Assembly: GCA_009602725.1 (NCBI GenBank)
Contig: WELB01000034.1
Coordinates: forward strand, 300,911 to 364,910
Origin: Spirogloea muscicola
Lineage: Eukaryota > Streptophyta > Zygnematophyceae > Spirogloeales > Spirogloeaceae
Direction of reading: 5' to 3'
DNA: 64,000 nucleotides
Shown: piece by piece, positions 23,475-36,626 of the stretch
Layout: each line of letters begins with the position of its first letter
Numbering within the stretch: position 1 is the first letter of the stretch
Made by a program: the position numbers and the translations under genes
The notes under the pieces: generated by a model
What the model saw: the letters and a program-made list of their open reading frames with translations, nothing else
Databases searched by the model: none
Told to the model about the DNA's origin: nothing

Positions 23475-25662
23475 ATGGCAGCGCCGCCTGGAGGGCCCCT
23501 CGACGCCGCGCGCGCCGCATGGGACGACCTCCGCCGCCGCGCCGCCGCCGCCTCCGCTGGCGCCAGGTCCGCGCGGCTGGCCGCTCGCTCAAGCCCTCGG
23601 ACCCGCGGCCACTTCGGCCACAGGAGCGGCCGCTTCTGTTCGTTCGGCGCATGCCCATGGCGCTTGACGTGCCCCGTCTCCAATTTTGACAAGGCCTCAA
23701 GGCCGGCCTGCTGGCCGCGCGTTCCGGACGTTCCCGCAGGTCGCAGCTCGCGCGGCTCTTCGTGCAAGCTCTGCCGGGCCAGGCCAGGGGGGACGACGGC
23801 CGGGCGGTCATGGCGGCAGGGCCCCATTACGACGACAGGATGGCCTCGCAGCGCCCTCGCTCTCGGAGGCGCAGCGTGCTCCCGGCAAGCGAGGCCGTCG
23901 TGGAGGTTGCGGTGCCTGCCAGCGGCGGCAAGCCCGGGGCCCCCTGGCTCGAGGCGAGCCGCGCGTCTGCCGGCCAGGACCGCTATGGCGGCATCTCGCC
24001 GGCTGCCACAGACCAGGTCGGCGTATAAGTAGTAATTTCACTGTCGCATGGCCGTCCTGGCAGCTCTAAGGAAGGGACTGTAGCGCCGTCTCGGCCTGCT
24101 GTTCAGTCAGACTTAATAGCCTGGATGGCTGCAGAGGTTGGCTCATTGTACGTCGCTCTTTGTTGGCGGAGTCACTTTTGAGGAGGCTGCCGCTGAAGAG
24201 GTTGGCTCATTGTACGTCGCTCTTTGTTGGCGGAGTCACTTTTGAGGAGGCTGCCATGGCAGCAGCCACGGCAGCAGTCTTCCCTCACATCGCTCGCTGT
24301 TATGCAGGGTTGGGACACTGATGCGGGCTACCTCGACAGGCTGCCGCCACCTCCGCGGGCACATGACGAGCTCGAGTATGACTTCAGTGCGGGGCTGGCG
24401 CACAGCCAGGCAAGGTCTTCCCTCAGCACACATGTTGCAAGCTAGAACACAGATTGTCATATAGGAGGATTACCATTTGACTTGTAATTGAAGCTGCACC
24501 ATTTTGACTGGCCATGCAGTCGCATGAGCGCTCTGGCGGTGCCGTGACAAGAGAAGAGCTGGGGGTTGCGACGTGGACGCTTCTGCACACGCTAGCTGCT
24601 CAGGTGAGGCTTACTCTCTTGCCACAGTGTGCTGCCTAGTGGCTCCTTGCTTGCAGCAAGCTGCACATTAGTTGCTTCATATGAGAAAGCTGCACAAGCT
24701 TTGTGGAGCTGGCCCAAGCAAAGGTGTGAATCCACTGTTGAGCATTCATGATGCCCTTACTTCCAGTAAAAGTGGAAGACTCCAATCAGCATGCAATCGT
24801 CACATATGCTTCCGTCGTAGGCGTTGCTGGTTACTGTGAGCTAACCCGTCATTAGTGGTGATGTGTGTGCCGACTGTCATCCGTACTGATGGCAGTTCCC
24901 CGACAGGCCCACCAAACAGCAGCAGAGGGACGTAAAAGACTTGGTATGCAGGACAGATTGGTGTCTATAGCAGACTTGCAGTCACTTCCTTCCTTGCCAC
25001 CCTACTTGAGTATCCCATTAGTGCTACTAAGATGCGGTGGACTGCATGCATATCAAAGGGCGCTCAATAAGGCTCGAAGCACTTGCAGGTGGGTCTGAGT
25101 AGACCCATGGCAAGCTCGATGAAATTCCTTGTATTGCGCAGATGGGCCTGATGACAAGGATATATCCTTGCAAGCAATGTGCGGACCATTTTAAAGAAGT
25201 ACTCAAGTACGTCCCTCCTACACTCTCCTATCAGGAAGCTCATATATCAACGGTCTGAAGGAAGTCGATACTGTAGTATGTCTTGTTTTTGATAGCATGA
25301 GGGAGCCATTGTTGTTCCTTGTCTTTTATTCTGCATTCTAGCTTATCGAATTTCCAGTTGATGAGGTGGCTGATCTTGCCGCTATTCCTCTGAGCACAGG
25401 TCTAGTCCACCTCAAACAGGGTCAGGAGTGGAGCTTGCACAGTGGATGTGCAGGGTTCACAACATCGTCAACCGGAGGTTATCCTCGACTTGGCAAGCTC
25501 TCATGCTTTGCCCTCTGCTGATCACTCAGCACTGATCCTTCTACTTTGTATGCATTTGCGTGCAGCCTCGACAAGCCTCAGTTTCCATGCCGCCAAGTCG
25601 ATGCTCGATGGGGTGCACTGGATTGCGGCGAGGAGGGGGCCTGCAGCCTGGAGGGGCGTTAA
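23475..25662 (+). CDS. ERV1: Erv1/ALR-type FAD-linked sulfhydryl oxidase
   Basis: Oxidises cysteines of small proteins in the mitochondrial intermembrane space and passes electrons to oxygen or cytochrome c. Well-supported exons: 24308-24409 (GWDTDAGYLDRLPPPP), 24520-24603 (TREELGVATWTLLHTLAAQ), 24895-24943 (FPDRPTKQQQRDVKDL), 25142-25206 (MTRIYPCKQCADHFKEVL), 25400-25477 (GVELAQWMCRVHNIVNRR) and 25566-25662 (FPCRQVDARWGALDCGEEGA, stop 25660). The redox CxxC is in YPCKQC, the FAD-binding WCxxHN-like segment in MCRVHN, and a C-terminal Cys pair matches plant Erv1. The N-terminal part is uncertain: an ATG at 23475 opens a long Arg/Ala-rich frame, and a second frame around 23820-24007 may contribute an exon. 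The intron after 24409 has a GC donor (CAG/gcaagg), required by phase. A 64-bp tandem duplication lies in the intron before 24308. Confidence 0.88.
24134..24255. repeat. Two-copy tandem duplication, 64-bp period
   Basis: 24134-24191 and 24198-24255 are identical over 58 bases (each starts GAGGTTGGCTCATTGTACGT). They lie in non-coding sequence upstream of the Erv1 exon at 24308. The exact identity suggests recent slippage or an assembly artefact. Confidence 0.95.
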
Positions 25663-28027
<2,365 letters not shown>

Positions 28028-28483
28028 GATCCTAATTGTCCTTTACCATTCCTGTACTAGGCACATCAGGCATGTACATCATGCACGATGGGCGGACAGA
28101 CTCGCTGGTGTGCACATCACAAACAAGACTTAGGACCACCAATAGTATCACAACCAGCCTGGTAGTCCTCAGCTATGAGACATTGTGCAGCCTGAACAGG
28201 GTCTTGAATGGATCTGCTCTGTCATGCAAGCCAGCATGCTGTCCACGACTTGTAAGAGCAATCATTTACTCGTGTAGGCCTCATCTACTTCAGTTGTGAC
28301 GGAATATGTACATGAAGATGAAATATGTACAGGAGGCTTCTTCAACAACCTACGAAGACTGCTCGACGTTTCCAGTTGTCTCTAGATTCAGTCTTATGTA
28401 AGCTCCACATTCTTGTGCAAGCCATGAGAACTGACTTCCCCTGGACAAACAACCCGACGTCTGAGGAAGCTGCACCGGTGCTT
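28028..28483. other. Short convergent intergenic stretch
   Basis: 3' flanks of PCNA (+) and the UBP zinc-finger gene (-). I see no repeats or coding signal here. Confidence 0.6.
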
Positions 28484-29307
28484 CTAGCCCAAATCAATTG
28501 TTCTGCCTTCCATTGTCCGAGGAGGAGCCTTAGTGCCAAATTTCATCAGATGGTATGCCTCGTACAAGGGACGCAGCTGGCTCACAAGCTGAGCGTCTAT
28601 GTAGCTGTCGCAGGCGAAGCACCACACAGACAGATCCCTGAACAAGCACAGCGTTGCGTGCCAAAGTGCCAAAATGAGGGGACAGGCAACAGGCCATCAA
28701 GTGCATGGTTGGCACAGCACGCATGCACGGCCCAGGCTGTGCCGGGCGAGCGAGGGCGACGAGTGGTGGCAACCACCGTCTCGGCTCGATCACCGGGCAT
28801 TGGTGTTCCGCACCTGAAGCTGAGCGCCAAGGGGTGGCCGGACTCGCCGGCATGCTGCCGCATGTGGCCATTGACGAAGCGGCCGCACAGGACGCGGCAG
28901 CAGGAGAGGCACACCCAGTTCTCGGCGCCGTCCGAGCACCTGGCCAGCCGCCGCGGCGCGGGGCGCGCCCGAGCGTCAAGCGAGGCCTGCGCTCACGTGG
29001 GTTTTGGGGTTCAAGGGCGCCGGGGAGGCCAGCGGGAGCGGCGGCGGAAGGACCTGGCGCACGGCGCGTCGAAGCGGGGGAGGCCTCGCGGCGCCGTCTC
29101 TGCAGCGTCGCTGGCGTGCGGGCAGCTCGCGCGGGCCTCCACCCAGACGCCGCCGTCGCCGTCGCCGCCGAGCGCCGCGGCTAGCGCCGCGTCCAAGCCC
29201 TCGCCGCCGTCCAAGCCCTCGTCGCGCTGTGCGGCTGCCCCCTCCTCCTCGCCCGCGTCCTCCGCCGGCTGCTTGCCGTGCCGGCTTGACGGCGGCGACG
29301 GCGGCAT
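28484..29307 (-). CDS. Stand-alone UBP-type zinc-finger protein
   Basis: A ZnF-UBP domain without an attached protease or deacetylase; such domains bind the free C-terminal tail of ubiquitin. Three minus-strand exons: 29307-29054, 28939-28814 and 28637-28484, giving 177 residues in consistent phase. Exon 1 encodes an acidic N terminus ([17 protein letters not shown]) and begins the finger ([19 protein letters not shown]). Exon 2 gives [20 protein letters not shown] and [19 protein letters not shown]. Exon 3 gives [16 protein letters not shown] and [16 protein letters not shown], with a stop at 28486-28484. The Cys/His pattern and the WVCLSC...HxxxxxHPLAL...VWC order match the HDAC6/USP family finger. 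No other domain is visible. The ATG at 29307 is chosen because earlier in-frame sequence is an Arg/Pro/Gly-rich GCC tract; a longer N terminus is possible. Confidence 0.88.
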
Positions 29308-29347
29308 GACAGCAAGCCCCGCCACCTCCGCCACCGCCGCCGCCTGC

Positions 29348-29383
<36 letters not shown>

Positions 29384-31005
29384 TCGCGGGGAAAAGCTTG
29401 CCACGCGGCGTCCGCTTTGCGAGCCACGTGGCAGACTACGGCCGCCCCTCGCGGCCGCCGCTGACGAAGAGAGGTCAACGAGGGGGTCGTCGCAGGGGCC
29501 GCGGCGGTCTGCGGAGGGTCAATGGGGCCGGCCATCGTCGGAGAGCGGCGAAACTGCCCGATGATCGCCCGACGGGGAAGGCGCGAGACGGAGCGCGCAC
29601 TGGCGGCTCTGACGGTGGGGCTAGCCATGGCTACGAAGCCCACAGACGAGCGGGAGGCGCAGCCGCTCCATCCGGGGCTCCCGAGGAGAGAGAAGGCGCG
29701 CGCGCCGTGCTCACCGAATGGAAGGGTGGCCAATTCAAGCCCCTACACAACGTTGAGGCAAAAAGCTAGTGCCCAAAGTGGGGCCCGCGAAGGAGAAGTG
29801 GCTCTCCCAATGGGGGCAAGGGCTGTCAAAAGCCAGCCAGAAAAAATTCGACAAAGGTTCGAAGGGGCCAAGTGACGGAGGGGCCTAAAGCGCTATGGCA
29901 GAACGGGCGGAGGATGGACCACTCAATTGCGACGAGTGAAGTGCTCGCCTATTGAAGGATAGGGGCTGGAAAAGCCAGCCCAAAAAAGAAGGAACAAAGT
30001 AGGAGAAGGGGGCCGGGGGAAGCGCTTAGAGAAACAAGCACAACAAGACAGTGAGGAGCCTCAAATCGCGAAGGAGCCCGAGAAGCCCGAGGCGGAGCCC
30101 GTGCCACCAGCTTCGAAACCGACGCGCGCCGCACTCTCGCGCGACACGAGGGCAGACCTGGCCGCGTCCCGCCCCGAAGGCCAAGCGGGGGCCCCCGCAA
30201 CCACCAATCCGCACTCGTTCCAGTACCCCACCCCACGCACGCCCCTCGCTTCCCCTCTCTCTCCTTTCCGCCACAACCATTGCCTATCATTGGCCGACCC
30301 TCTCCCGCTTTCCACCACGTCCCTCGNGCCGCTGCCGCCGCCCCGGCGCCGCCGCCGTCGCTGCTCTGCCCGCCGGTGACGCCGCTGCCGCCGCCGCCAT
30401 TGGAGCGCCACTTTCATACGTATTGACGCCTTGTGCAGTCGTGAACTTTGCGCCCCAAGCCCGGGAGACCCGCCCCAGCTACGCGCAGCCTCTTGCCGGC
30501 GCGCGACAGGGCCGGGCTCTAGCGCGCAGACATAGAACGCTCATGATGGGGTGGTGATGTGAGGACGCTTGGGAGCCGCTCCTGCCGGTCACCTGGCAGT
30601 TCACGTCGTCCGGCGGGTGTTGTATTGGGCGACTATCTCTGGGCTGCTAGGTGTAGCGGGACCACCTTCGACGTGCAAGGTGAGCTGCTCAAACTGGTGA
30701 ACTCTATCCTGACGGAGTCCTTGCCTGAGCATGGGGGGCTACACATAGAGGGTCACGAAGCACCATAGTTGCAGCAACCATGCCGTGCATGTCTCCATAT
30801 CAAGCAGACACGGGCTGACAAGCCAAGGGATGCCGTTTCCAACCGGTGAAGCTATATGGGTGAAAGGTTTTTGCTGTGCTCCGATACACAGCTTCTGCAG
30901 TTTAGTGACCCTGGATATGACTTGCCTGAAAGCGAGATACTGTGCTACTTGACAGAGGTTTAGTTGGAGCTTCAACGTCTGCCCACAAAGCGGTCCAGGG
31001 ACAGA
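29308..31005. repeat. Intergenic: GCC tract, hairpin-repeat copies, one undetermined base
   Basis: A (GCC)n tract at about 29352-29385 lies just upstream of the zinc-finger start. Minus-oriented repeat copies occur at about 29790-29880 (GTGGCTCTCCCAATGGGGGC, then GGCTGTCAAAAGCCAGCC) and 29960-30030 (GGCTGGAAAAGCCAGCCCAA). Position 30327 is n. A frame at 30559-30768 ending GGLHIEGHEAP is not recognisable and has no partner exons. Confidence 0.65.
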
Positions 31006-31520
31006 ATGGGCTGTCCTCTTCGAGTGATACTGGTGGTAGCTTCTGCTCTTGTCGCGGCCTACCTTGCATGGAGAAATTTGAAGACAGATGTCGATGGAGC
31101 TACCCCAAAGCAGCAGCATCTTGCAGATGACAAGCAGCCAGCAGCAAAGGAGAACAGGCCACTTCATACCAAGGTACATGATGCTTAACCATGCAGACAT
31201 ACTTGCTGCATAAGCACATCTGGCTTGCATTGACTTTGCACAAGGGTTTATTACTCCGAATTCCCCTGCCTAAGAGGCAGCACAAGATTATAAAACTGTG
31301 GTGATCGAATTTCTGGCGGCCCTGTGTCATGTAGCTTATAGTGTACAGATGAGACAGGCTCTTATGTCATGCTACCTTGGCACCACTGCAGGTACTTTGG
31401 GCCATGTGGGACTGCCTTCTCGTCTTCATTGACTTCGCAACTGGGAGATACTTGTGGCAGACTTTCTCTTCATCGTCTAGGTCTCAGCCTCGACAGGAAG
31501 TGCAGAAGAAGATGTGCTAG
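31006..31520 (+). CDS. Small single-pass membrane protein of unknown function
   Basis: Two exons (31006-31173 and 31392-31520; donor AAG/gtacat, acceptor tgcag/GTA, phase 0) encode 98 residues. The N terminus MGCPLRVILVVASALVAAYL is a probable signal anchor. A polar acidic/basic linker follows, then VLWAMWDCLLVFIDFATGRY, a second hydrophobic, aromatic stretch, and a basic tail ending KKMC. I have a vague recollection of similar short plant proteins with a hydrophobic N terminus and an F-V/I-D-x-A-x-G-R-Y-L-W motif, but cannot name the family. The good splice junction, uninterrupted phase and patterned hydrophobicity make it a likely real gene. Confidence 0.6.
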
Positions 31521-32137
31521 CTATGTCCTGAGGCATGTACAGAGCATAGAAGTGTTGAATGCAGTGTGAAGGTCGCTGGAGGTCAGTGCAACTCCCACAG
31601 TGTGCCTCCTTATACACCAGCTTATATGACACTGTTCTTCTGACTTATGCAGCCTCTTTGAAAATGAGAGTTGCTTATAACATGGATAGCTGGTGAAATT
31701 GCCAGATTAGAAGACTTATGTTGCCCAGTGCATGACAATCATCATCCCTGCAAAGATGGTTATCAATTTTGGCAACGATGTCATATAGCTGTGACTGGCA
31801 ATTCGCCTAGAGTGCAGTGCAAGTTCATGGAAGCAGAGCAGATGAGGGATTGTGCAGAGCGCTTTCGACAATTTTCAAGAGCAGCGAAGGTAGGGGCGCC
31901 AACATCAATGGTAGCAGAACCCGTTGCAGGTTTTTTGACAATGATAAAAGAATATGAGAAGCTCATAGATTCAACAGCACATCCGTGGCAACAGATTGTG
32001 CTCTGTGTAGTACAGCCTGCTAGGCTGCTGGTGGAGCAGGTGCAATGGAAGATCCCAGACCTAGGCAGTGCCAGGTAGTGAGGGCTTCCGCTGCACACCA
32101 AGGGAGTTTGTGATGACGTCAGGAGGCTGAGGAGGTG
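31521..32137. other. Intergenic stretch between small membrane protein and translocator
   Basis: Contains one 135-codon plus-strand frame (31671-32078) with no recognisable motif. It is convergent with the translocator gene. I see no repeats. Confidence 0.5.
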
Positions 32138-35100
32138 TTAAAGTCTTATAGATTTCAAACTGCTCCTGAATGCATCTTGCTGCTGTAAAGTCAATGGCTT
32201 GGTTCTCAAAGTTGGACTACTTTGGAAGAATGAATCTCGTTATACTCTCATAACCAATTTTCATCTATGTAGTATCTCATTGAATTGAGACACATTAAGC
32301 TTACCTTTGCCTCCTCTGCATTAGCCTTGAGATAGGAATAGGCTGCGACTCCAGAAATAGCAATTGCTGTTCCAATGCCGGTTTGTGTGGAGATCCTGTT
32401 GCCTGAAGTTGAGCAAATCATAGTTGTCAGTTCGTCTTATCTAGATCGTATGTCATAAGATCTGCAGCTGCAACACTGCCTGGCGACAACAGTAGTAGAC
32501 TTCTTGTGTTGCGGTAAGCTACAAGCATGTTCTGTTCTACAACATTGCAGCAGGCCAGATTCCACATCAACTATGGCTGCCATATCAAGCAGCACTACAC
32601 AGAGAGGTCACAGCTATGTGCATAGCTAATTTTTCAAATATTTTTCTCACCAAACACAATGATGGAGAAGCCAATCACAAAGACTCGCTTGAGGACGTTG
32701 CCAACTGCATGTGTCAAAGGAGCCACTCGCTCAAGGGTGTTGTTAGCTAGCTGATTGTAGAGATGATAAGTCAGCCCCACAAAGAGAAGGTCCATGAAGA
32801 ATTTCTGTTGCCCAACTTTGGCAATGGCAGCTGACCAGCCATAATTGACAACGGCGGGCCCTTCCATCTGGGATAGAATAGAATGTCGACATTGAAAGTG
32901 CACTCACAAAAACCAGATCAGCAATACGATGGGTACTGACAGATAGCAAGCCATCCAGAGCAGTCACACAGGCACTAGCATGAACCCTCGATTCACTACA
33001 TCAGCAACAGCAAGGAGCTTGAAGAATAGCAATCAAGGAGAAGCATTACAATGATGGCTGGTGGTATGCATAATGCCAATGATAGGATGGAAATATAAGC
33101 ATAAACATTAGTGCTGTCCATGCCACTCTGCAGACACATTGGCACAAACATGAGCTTTCAGTGTTGTCGTGTAAGGCAGATATGGATGCTAGTGCAACAC
33201 GTGCAACCCCCGTCCTCTAGCTCAACCAGACCAGAAGCGAACATGAGTAACGTTGTACCATTGCTTTCTTCGAGTAAATATTCCGATAAGTGAATGCCAG
33301 GTTGGCTGTCATAGCTGTGATGAAACCCTTCCAGTTGAAGGAGAGTTCAGTCAAAGATGCCAGCGAAACTCCTGCTCAAGCGGTCAACTATGTAAGTTCC
33401 TAACAGTCTTGGTGATTGCCCTCTGCCAGCTCTGCTTGAGCAGTCAAAGCATCAGACAATGCATGGCACACAAACTGACCCTTAAAGACAATGACATTGC
33501 AAATGCAGAGCCCTCAATGGTGCACAGATATATCGCTTCATTGCAACACTGACCAAGGACCACTGGCGCCAGAGACAGCCACAGTGGTAGAGGGATGCTC
33601 TGGCCCAGCACGAACTGGGAGGCTGCTGCATTGAAGAAAGGCTCCAAGGCTGCGAAAATACAGTCAAGGACCACAGCTTCGATTAAGAGTTGTACACAAC
33701 GTGTATCTCATATTTGCATACCAACCATCACATAATGTAGCCAGCGTCAATCAACAATAAGAGCATGAGTCCTCACCTTTGATGGTATGAGTGAAAGACA
33801 CTGCAACGGCAGCAAATGATACGTTCGTCATGACGTGGCCAAGAGCATGGCACACGGCAACAGGTGCAAGGAGCGTCCAAGTCTCTCGATCAATGGGCTG
33901 CAAGGATAATGAACGGAGGAGAATCCGCTTTGAGATCTGGAGGTGACGTTGACCATTTATTTTTTCAGCCAGATTATCTAACCCGTGGTATGTTGTCTTG
34001 CTGAAAGGCAAGCTAAACAAGCAAGTAGACCAATTCCATGGACATGGAGGCTTTGTAAAGTGAAATATGATCAGTGCAAGTACATGTGACGACCTACTTG
34101 AGTTGGAGAAAGCATCTGCAAATAGGACGTCTAAGAGGATGTTGGTATCTTACAGCACGCTTAGGTACGCCAAGGGCCCATGAAATGAGGCAGTAAGCCA
34201 CTCCAACAACAAGATGGACCACTGACACGAAGCTGCACAACAAGATAACATGTTCTTGGTGTATACTCCCAGGTACAACAATGTCAACAGGAAGGGCCAT
34301 CTCAACTCTGACAGAATGCTAGGAGAGAGACCTCCAAGCTGCCGTTTAGGGAGTAAGACTATTTGACATGAGTATGTCTACTTTTACCTCTATTGAATTA
34401 CGGAGGTACTCACTAAGGGAAAGGAAAGTAGTTGTAGAGTTGCTTGTTGACAATGTTAAAAACCACGTTCAGAAAGTACCTGCAAGTTATAGAATATTTC
34501 AAGGATGAGCCTTGTAGCACTTCAAGGCACAAAGCACAGCGGGTAAAGAGGTCAACATGCATTTAGTGCAGTGAGAAGGCCACATAAGCGTGACCAAGCA
34601 GTAAATAAGACTGACAGATTATGAAGAGCTTAGCATGGCCTTTAATAGTCATGCAAACAAGGTCACACGAAAAGGAGCAAGCACCAGGAAAGAACCTGTA
34701 AGACCTAGACGCAGAGCCTTACCAAGCAAAGAAAAAGCCACCAGTGATCAAGGACTTGTTGCTGCATTTGACAAGCAAAGGTAGCAGGTAAGATGTAAAG
34801 TTCTTCAACCCCCAGCCATTCAGACAAGTACGTCCCATTGGGCCGGTATATGACTTGTCTAAGAATCATCAGCTCATTACATTGTAGTACCCTGAACCTT
34901 GGGTTTTAATGTCAATGCCTGCATTGCAAACACATGGAAGTCTGTGACTCGTGCATGCATGCTGAACAACCGTTCTTGTTCCACAGAAGCTGTTCCCGAA
35001 GAGTTCAAGCATGCCTTTCCATAGCCTTAACAACTGTCTTCCTTACTTCTCAGCTGATTGATCGAGGGCCTCGGCAGCGTCCCCAGCAGCAGACGAAGCT

Positions 35101-35354
35101 GCCGAAGCGCGGATGCGGTTGCCGCACGGTGGGCCTCTCTGCTGCAGGGCTGGCCTCCTGGCAGCCCTCAGGGCAGCAACACCACCACCCAGGGAAGACG
35201 CCTGGGAAGCCAGAGACGTCGGAGCTGCGAATCCAGCCGACGTTGCGACGACGCGAGGAGCCGGCGCTGCCAATCGGGCCCGCTGCCGCAAGGAGGACAC
35301 CCGGAGGGAGCTGGTCGGGGCGACGGCCCCGGCCACGGCCGCCGCTGTGGCCAT
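32138..35354 (-). CDS. TPT: Plastid triose-phosphate/phosphate translocator
   Basis: Inner-envelope antiporter that exports triose phosphates or 3-phosphoglycerate in exchange for phosphate. Eleven minus-strand exons: 35354-35047, 34761-34723, 34479-34414, 34232-34154, 33897-33777, 33649-33554, 33371-33259, 33127-33050, 32867-32651, 32402-32305 and 32182-32138. They total 419 residues with all phases matching. Exon 1 is an Ala/Ser/Arg-rich transit peptide of about 100 residues. The carrier then shows [109 protein letters not shown] and the signature [20 protein letters not shown] followed by [13 protein letters not shown]. The last motif, with its substrate-binding Lys-Arg, and HLYNQ favour TPT over PPT, GPT or XPT. 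A GGC tract sits about 80 bases upstream of the ATG. Confidence 0.96.
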
Positions 35355-35433
35355 GATGGCGCGGAGAGACGGCAGAAGCTGCAGCTGTCGGCGGCGCCGG
35401 CGCAGGCGGCGGCGGTGGCTGTGCCGACGGCTT

Positions 35434-35476
<43 letters not shown>

Positions 35477-36626
35477 GTGTTGCGCAGTCTGCGCCCGCGG
35501 GTGGGTCAAGCGCGGGGCTGCCAGAGCATGGGGCTAATAATGTAAATAGCGGCTGTGAAAGCCGGCCAGGTGCGGAGATGAGTGCTCGTAAATTTGTCAC
35601 CGGCGAGGGGGGCCCGACGGGGCGGGGCCACTGCTTTCAAATGGTGGCCGGCAACGCTGTGCGGGCCCGTTCGCCAACGGTGGCCTCCGCTGAATCCCAG
35701 ACGAGGTTCCGCCAGAAGGCGGCCGTGACGCCTTTATCGGTGGAAGAGCCGTTTCTTTCGTTCGGTGGCGCGATGGGGGGATCCATCCTCCGCGCCGCCC
35801 GCCGCCGTGGGGCCGGGCCGAGAATCGAGCCGGGGCCACGCCATTGGCCGGACCCCGCGCCCCACCCCCCATGACCGGGTCAAGCCCCCCATGGGCCCCA
35901 CCCAAACCCCCTCGTGCCCGAGGAAGCATCCGTCTGTTGGTCTGCTCTCGCTGGGCTGCCTTTCCCTGCCTTTACTCTCTCCTACATTGGCAAAGCCTCG
36001 CCCCCAGAGAGGTTGCTACTTCATTCACAGCCTTGCTCTTTCTCTTTGGCTGGGCTCTCTCATGAGAGATTAAGCTCTTCCAAAGGTGGGCGAGGGCTGT
36101 GAAAGGGCTGTGAGGCCATCTCACAACTATCGCCTTACTTTGGATGAGCTGTTTCTCTGGAAGAGCTGTTTCTCCAATTCACAGCCATCGCCGCCTTTCT
36201 AGGAAGCGCTCTCTTCCATTGAAGAGCTTCGTCCCCTGGAAGAGATTCGTCTCCCTCGAGACGAAGCGCTCCTCGCAAGCTCCAGAAGCTCTGGGAAGCA
36301 CATATCAAGGTGAAGGCCTGTGACCCTATGCCCCTTGCAACTGCCATATTCGTTGAATGCACCCTCCTCCCGCAAGGCAGCGCTCGTCTAATTATGGTCA
36401 TCCCTTGTACAATGCTCTCCCTCAGTAGGCTCCATGTTTTCCTATCTCCACTTCTGAAGTTAACAGCCTCACATAAGTGTGGCACATAAGCACGACTAGC
36501 TGGAGCTGCTGCAAAGCCCATGTTTATCGAATTGAGTGCAGTAATACCCTACTACTGCTTCTTTGAGCGATTGAAGAGAAGGTAACTACCTTTGCTATGT
36601 GTACAGTGGAGGTGCGTGTGGAGCGG
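35355..36626. repeat. Intergenic: GGC tract and degraded repeat copies
   Basis: The (GGC)n tract at about 35430-35478 lies in the probable TPT leader. From about 35990 to 36260 there are degraded pieces of the dispersed family in both orientations (CTTCATTCACAGCC, GGCGAGGGCTGTGAAAGGGC, GAGCTGTTTCTCCAATTCAC, GAAGCGCTCTC). The remainder has no supported feature. Confidence 0.6.

Noticed and set aside
29011-29733. 240-codon minus-strand frame read as one protein from 29733
   Set aside because: Only the part from about 29307 to 29054 belongs to the zinc-finger gene. Upstream it is repeat sequence and a GCC tract, and downstream of the donor at 29054 it is intron.
30327-30327. The n at 30327 as a biological feature
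   Set aside because: An undetermined base, not evidence of variation; it lies in repeat-rich intergenic sequence.
35043-35600. Translocator exon extended to an ATG at 35600
   Set aside because: The extension runs through a GGC tract giving poly-Ala/Arg. The ATG at 35354 begins a normal transit peptide.
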